Below are positions 5,576 through 8,126 of a stretch of DNA of 8,126 nt, one piece after another. The position numbers and the translations under genes were made by a program. The notes beneath the pieces are model-generated. The model had not been told where the DNA came from. It worked only from the letters and a program-made list of their open reading frames with translations, and made no database searches. This stretch comes from Clostridiales bacterium (GTDB lineage: Bacteria; Bacillota; Clostridia; Oscillospirales; Acutalibacteraceae). The stretch lies in NCBI GenBank assembly GCA_012511005.1, contig JAAZGX010000111.1, positions 1-8,126 on the forward strand, given 5' to 3'. How positions within the stretch are numbered: position 1 is the stretch's first letter; the number at the start of each line of letters is the position of its first letter.

Positions 5576-6994
5576 TTACATTCTTTCCTCAAGCGGTCTG
5601 TATTTCTGAGAGTCCTTGCTTTGCTCACTGTGTCTTTCCATAAGCGGTGTATATTCCTGAGGTAAAGACAGGCTTTTATATGCAGGTCTGATAACTCTGC
5701 TGCATGTCATAATCTCTTCTACACGGTGCGCCGCCCAACCCGCTATTCGAGCGGAGGCGAAAAGCGGAGTATATAAATCCTCCGGAATTCTCAAGTATTT
5801 GTAAATAAGACCGGAGTACATATCAACATTTGCACAAATTCTTTTCGTGTCATTCTTAATTGAAGCAAATATCTCAGGAGTTAGCTTTTCAATAAGGTCA
5901 AGCGCCTTAAACTCCTCCTCAAATTCTGTTCCCATAACGGCCTTTTCAGCTTCCGCTTTAAGTATTTTTTGCCTCGGGTCAGAAAGCGTGTAAACAGCGT
6001 GTCCCATACCATACACAAGCCCGCTGCGGTCACCTGTTTTTTTCGTTATTACTTTTGTAAGAAAATCTGCCACTTGCCCCTCATTAGTAATATCTTTTGC
6101 GTCATTTTTTAAATACTGGAGCATCTCCATTACCTTGTGGTTAGCGCCGCCGTGTCTTGGACCCTTAAGGGCGCCTATTCCGGCAGCTATTGCCGAATAA
6201 GTATCTGTTCCTGTGGAGGTAAGCACCCTTGTTGCAAATGTAGAGTTATTACCGCCGCCATGTTCCGCGTGGACAATAAGGCATGTATCTAAAAGCTTTG
6301 CCTCGGCATCTGTAAATTGCCTGTCAGAGCGTATCGAGTTTAATATGCTTTGCGCTATTGAGTGCTTTGGGTTAATAGCGTGAATATACATACTCTTTTT
6401 ATAAAAATGCCGCCTTTTAACCTGATAGGCATATGTCATAATCGTCGGCAGTTGGGCTATGAGCTGAATGCTTTGCCTTAAAACATTTTCCACCGATGTA
6501 TCGTCGGGATTACCGTCATAAGAATAAAGAGCAAGAACGCTTCTTTCCATCTTGTTCATAATATCCCTTGAGGGCGCTTTCATTATCATATCCTCAATAA
6601 ACTCATCAGGCAGCTCTCTTGATACCGAAAGCACAGTCTTAAAAGCGTCCAACTGTTCAGCAGTCGGAAGCGTTCCGAAAAGTAAAAGCCTTACTATTTC
6701 CTCATAGCCGAAACGGTCCTCTTGCTGGCACCCTTTTATAATATTCTCAATATTTATACCGCGATAGACTAATTTGCCCTCACGCGGCATCCTTTCACCG
6801 TCAACAAGATAATAGCCCGCAACAGAACATACTTTTGTAAGCCCTGCCATAACACCGCTGCCGTCTCTGTTTCTAAGCCCCCTATGCACATCAAATCTTT
6901 CAAAGTCCTCCGGATTGAAATATGCATTCTGTTTTAACTCGTTACACAGTGCTACGAGCGCATCGTTTGCTATTGGGGAAATATATGTGTGCAT
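5576..6994 (-). CDS. gltA: Citrate synthase (Si type), 472 aa
   Basis: Condenses acetyl-CoA and oxaloacetate to citrate in the cytosol, in anaerobes mainly to feed 2-oxoglutarate and glutamate synthesis. The catalytic triad is intact: His281 (GPRHGGAN), His332 (GMGHAVY) and Asp391 (NVDMYSG). The substrate-binding HAEHGGGN (242-249) and the Arg-containing ARIAGWAAHRVEE (415-427) are also present. At 472 aa it is longer than the Bacillus enzymes of about 370 aa, with an N-terminal extension of some 40-50 residues ahead of the core; this longer form is known in clostridia. Methylcitrate synthase activity cannot be excluded. ATG 6994 follows GAGGTG at 5-nt spacing. It leads an operon with the 8-TM protein and the AEC carrier; its promoter is at 7034-7062. 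Confidence 0.95.
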   Translation of the reverse strand: MHTYISPIANDALVALCNELKQNAYFNPEDFERFDVHRGLRNRDGSGVMAGLTKVCSVAGYYLVDGERMPREGKLVYRGINIENIIKGCQQEDRFGYEEIVRLLLFGTLPTAEQLDAFKTVLSVSRELPDEFIEDMIMKAPSRDIMNKMERSVLALYSYDGNPDDTSVENVLRQSIQLIAQLPTIMTYAYQVKRRHFYKKSMYIHAINPKHSIAQSILNSIRSDRQFTDAEAKLLDTCLIVHAEHGGGNNSTFATRVLTSTGTDTYSAIAAGIGALKGPRHGGANHKVMEMLQYLKNDAKDITNEGQVADFLTKVITKKTGDRSGLVYGMGHAVYTLSDPRQKILKAEAEKAVMGTEFEEEFKALDLIEKLTPEIFASIKNDTKRICANVDMYSGLIYKYLRIPEDLYTPLFASARIAGWAAHRVEEIMTCSRVIRPAYKSLSLPQEYTPLMERHSEQSKDSQKYRPLEERM

Positions 6995-7006
6995 AAAGTC
7001 ACCTCA

Positions 7007-7035
7007 TCATATTTTGAAAAAGAATTACATATTAT
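7007..7035 (+). promoter_or_regulatory. Candidate sigmaE-type promoter of spoIID
   Basis: TCATATT (7007-7013), a 14-nt gap and CATATTAT (7028-7035) resemble the mother-cell sigmaE consensus (kmATATT, 14 nt, CATACAmT). The -35 matches fully; the -10 differs at two positions. In Bacillus spoIID is a sigmaE gene, which fits. An alternative sigmaA reading, TTGAAA (7014-7019), 16 nt, TGTATA (7036-7041), is also possible. Confidence 0.45.
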
Positions 7036-7048
7036 TGTATATCAATAA
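7032..7048. promoter_or_regulatory. Dyad TTATTG-N5-CAATAA in the gltA/spoIID control region
   Basis: Perfect 6-bp arms separated by TATAT form a 17-bp inverted repeat. It covers the citrate synthase -10 box and touches the end of the spoIID candidate -10. Its size and place suit a dimeric repressor such as a LysR- or GntR-type protein. The AT-richness makes a chance origin possible, and the regulator is not encoded here. Confidence 0.4.
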
Positions 7049-7062
7049 CAAGACAAAGTCAA
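7034..7062 (-). promoter_or_regulatory. SigmaA-type promoter of the citrate synthase operon
   Basis: The minus strand reads TTGACT (7062-7057), a 17-nt spacer and TACAAT (7039-7034), both one mismatch from consensus. The start would be near 7027, giving a leader of about 33 nt. The -10 box lies inside a dyad (7032-7048) and shares bases with the candidate spoIID promoter on the other strand. Confidence 0.75.
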
Positions 7063-7096
7063 TTAAAAAATACAGAATATGAAAGGATAAATAACT

Positions 7097-8116
7097 ATGA
7101 AATCATTTGTATATCTTCTTTTGACAATTACGGTTTCTCTTTTAATTGCACCGGTCATCGTGAGAAATCCTAATTCTTCACAAATTGAAACTGAACATCC
7201 GGACAAACAGCCCGTCTCAAGTTCTAAGCAAACTACAACGCAGCAAACGCCTAATGAAAAAGACGGGAAAGAAATCAGCGTTTTTTTAAGCGCGAATAAG
7301 GATGTTGTCACCGTTTCGGAGCTTGAATATGTTTGCGGCTCTGTGGCGGCAGAAATGCCCGCAAGCTATAACGAGGAGGCTCTAAAAGCGCAAGCTGTTG
7401 CCTGCTATACCAACGCTGTACGATTTAAGGCGCAAAATTCTAAAGACTCTCCCAACAGTGCCTTATCGGGAGCAGATATCAGTAACGACACCTCAACTCA
7501 TCAAGGTTATTTGACAAAAGAAGAAAGACAAGAAAAATGGGGCAATTCATTTGAGAAATACGAGAAAAAAATTATGGATGCCGTAAACAGCGTACTCGGT
7601 CAGACCTTAACATATAAAGGCGAGCTTTGTGTTGCGGCTTTTCATGCCATTTCCACCGGTACTACGGAAAATGCCGCTGCCGTTTGGGGTAAAAACATAG
7701 ACTACTTAAAAAGCGTCAGAAGCGCCGGCGACCCCCTCTCCCCCTCTTATCTTACCACTTTAAGTGTTACAAAAGAACAGTTTTGTGATATTGCAAAGTC
7801 TATAGGGGCATCGACTGACATTAAGGATAAATCTACATGGATAGGAAAAATAAAAACGACTGACGCGAAAACGGTAAGCTCAATTGAAATAGGCGGAAAA
7901 ACTTTTACGGGTGCAGAAATCAGAAGCGCCTTTTCCCTTAAAAGCGCGGCTTTTACAGCAGAGGCGACGGATACGGGCGTCATCTTTAAGGTATATGGCT
8001 ACGGGCATGGTGTTGGAATGAGCCAATACGGCGCTGATTATATGGCAAGGCAAGGCAGTAACTTTGAAGAAATATTAAAGCACTATTACAAAGGCGCCGC
8101 AATAACAAAATCGTAA
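7097..8116 (+). CDS. spoIID: Stage II sporulation protein D, SpoIID/LytB type
   Basis: SpoIID is a membrane-anchored lytic transglycosylase that cuts peptidoglycan during engulfment of the forespore, acting with SpoIIM and SpoIIP. At 339 aa it is close to the Bacillus length of 343 aa. Residues 4-22 form an N-terminal membrane anchor, followed by a Ser/Thr/Gln-rich spacer to about residue 55. The SpoIID domain then includes EYVCGSVAAEMPASYNEEAL (77-96), where Glu86 matches the catalytic glutamate, then FHAISTGTTEN (182-192) and GYGHGVGMSQYGA (301-313). The ATG has AAAGGA (7082-7087) at 9-nt spacing. The usual Cys-containing zinc segment reads DISNDTSTHQGY (127-138) with no Cys. It stands alone, divergent from citrate synthase, and spoIIQ is not seen before the window ends at 8126. 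Confidence 0.93.
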   Translation: MKSFVYLLLTITVSLLIAPVIVRNPNSSQIETEHPDKQPVSSSKQTTTQQTPNEKDGKEISVFLSANKDVVTVSELEYVCGSVAAEMPASYNEEALKAQAVACYTNAVRFKAQNSKDSPNSALSGADISNDTSTHQGYLTKEERQEKWGNSFEKYEKKIMDAVNSVLGQTLTYKGELCVAAFHAISTGTTENAAAVWGKNIDYLKSVRSAGDPLSPSYLTTLSVTKEQFCDIAKSIGASTDIKDKSTWIGKIKTTDAKTVSSIEIGGKTFTGAEIRSAFSLKSAAFTAEATDTGVIFKVYGYGHGVGMSQYGADYMARQGSNFEEILKHYYKGAAITKS

Positions 8117-8126
8117 AAACAAAAAA

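Noticed and set aside
5530..5628. N-terminal extension of the membrane protein to 367 aa
   Set aside because: It overlaps the citrate synthase coding end by 53 nt, is Arg/Lys-rich unlike a membrane-protein N-terminus, and ATG 5529 has a proper ribosome binding site.
7063..7311. Minus-strand open frame across the gltA/spoIID gap into spoIID
   Set aside because: It is antisense to the spoIID start and runs through the promoter region; its Cys-rich product looks like a reading artefact.
1..8126. Defence island, CRISPR, prophage or insertion sequence
   Set aside because: No repeat arrays, transposase, integrase, nuclease or toxin-antitoxin pattern was found; gene content is largely housekeeping.

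Overview
The window comes from an AT-rich, low-G+C, Gram-positive, spore-forming anaerobe of the Clostridia, plausibly an Oscillospiraceae/Ruminococcaceae-type organism. Four things point there: a SpoIID-type sporulation protein, a darA-holB-ricT (yaaQ-holB-yaaT) cluster as in Firmicutes, a short clostridial 2[4Fe-4S] ferredoxin, and strong AGGAGG-like ribosome binding sites with sigmaA-like promoters. The genus cannot be fixed from the sequence alone. Eight of the nine genes lie on the minus strand; only spoIID is on plus.

Layout from left to right: (1) 26-910, an unrecognised soluble 294-aa protein with a TTG start, behind a near-consensus promoter that overlaps a repeated AATTGCAA element. 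(2) 1058-1228, a 56-aa two-cluster ferredoxin with its own promoter and a long AT-rich hairpin after its stop. (3) 1387-3440, a compact operon transcribed darA -> holB -> ricT, combining a PII-like c-di-AMP receptor, the clamp-loader delta-prime subunit and the PSP1/RicT Fe-S protein. (4) 3563-6994, a likely operon transcribed citrate synthase -> unknown 8-TM membrane protein -> AEC-family carrier. (5) 7097-8116, spoIID, divergent from citrate synthase across a 102-bp gap that holds a sigmaA-like promoter, a sigmaE-like promoter and a short dyad.

The darA-holB-ricT block is a conserved housekeeping and signalling cluster. The citrate synthase block invites the inference that a tricarboxylate or dicarboxylate made by or near citrate synthase is exported by the AEC carrier, with the 8-TM protein in an unknown supporting role. 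The shared control region between citrate synthase and spoIID is the most interesting regulatory site, because it may tie central carbon flow to mother-cell sporulation transcription.

No mobile elements, CRISPR arrays, tRNA or rRNA genes, phage genes or defence genes were seen. No gap without a gene exceeds 300 bases; the longest is about 160 bases (1229-1386) and carries only the ferredoxin promoter and AT-rich sequence. Nothing here amounts to a clear new system. The best leads are the unknown proteins, the operator-like elements and the altered motifs in SpoIID and HolB.
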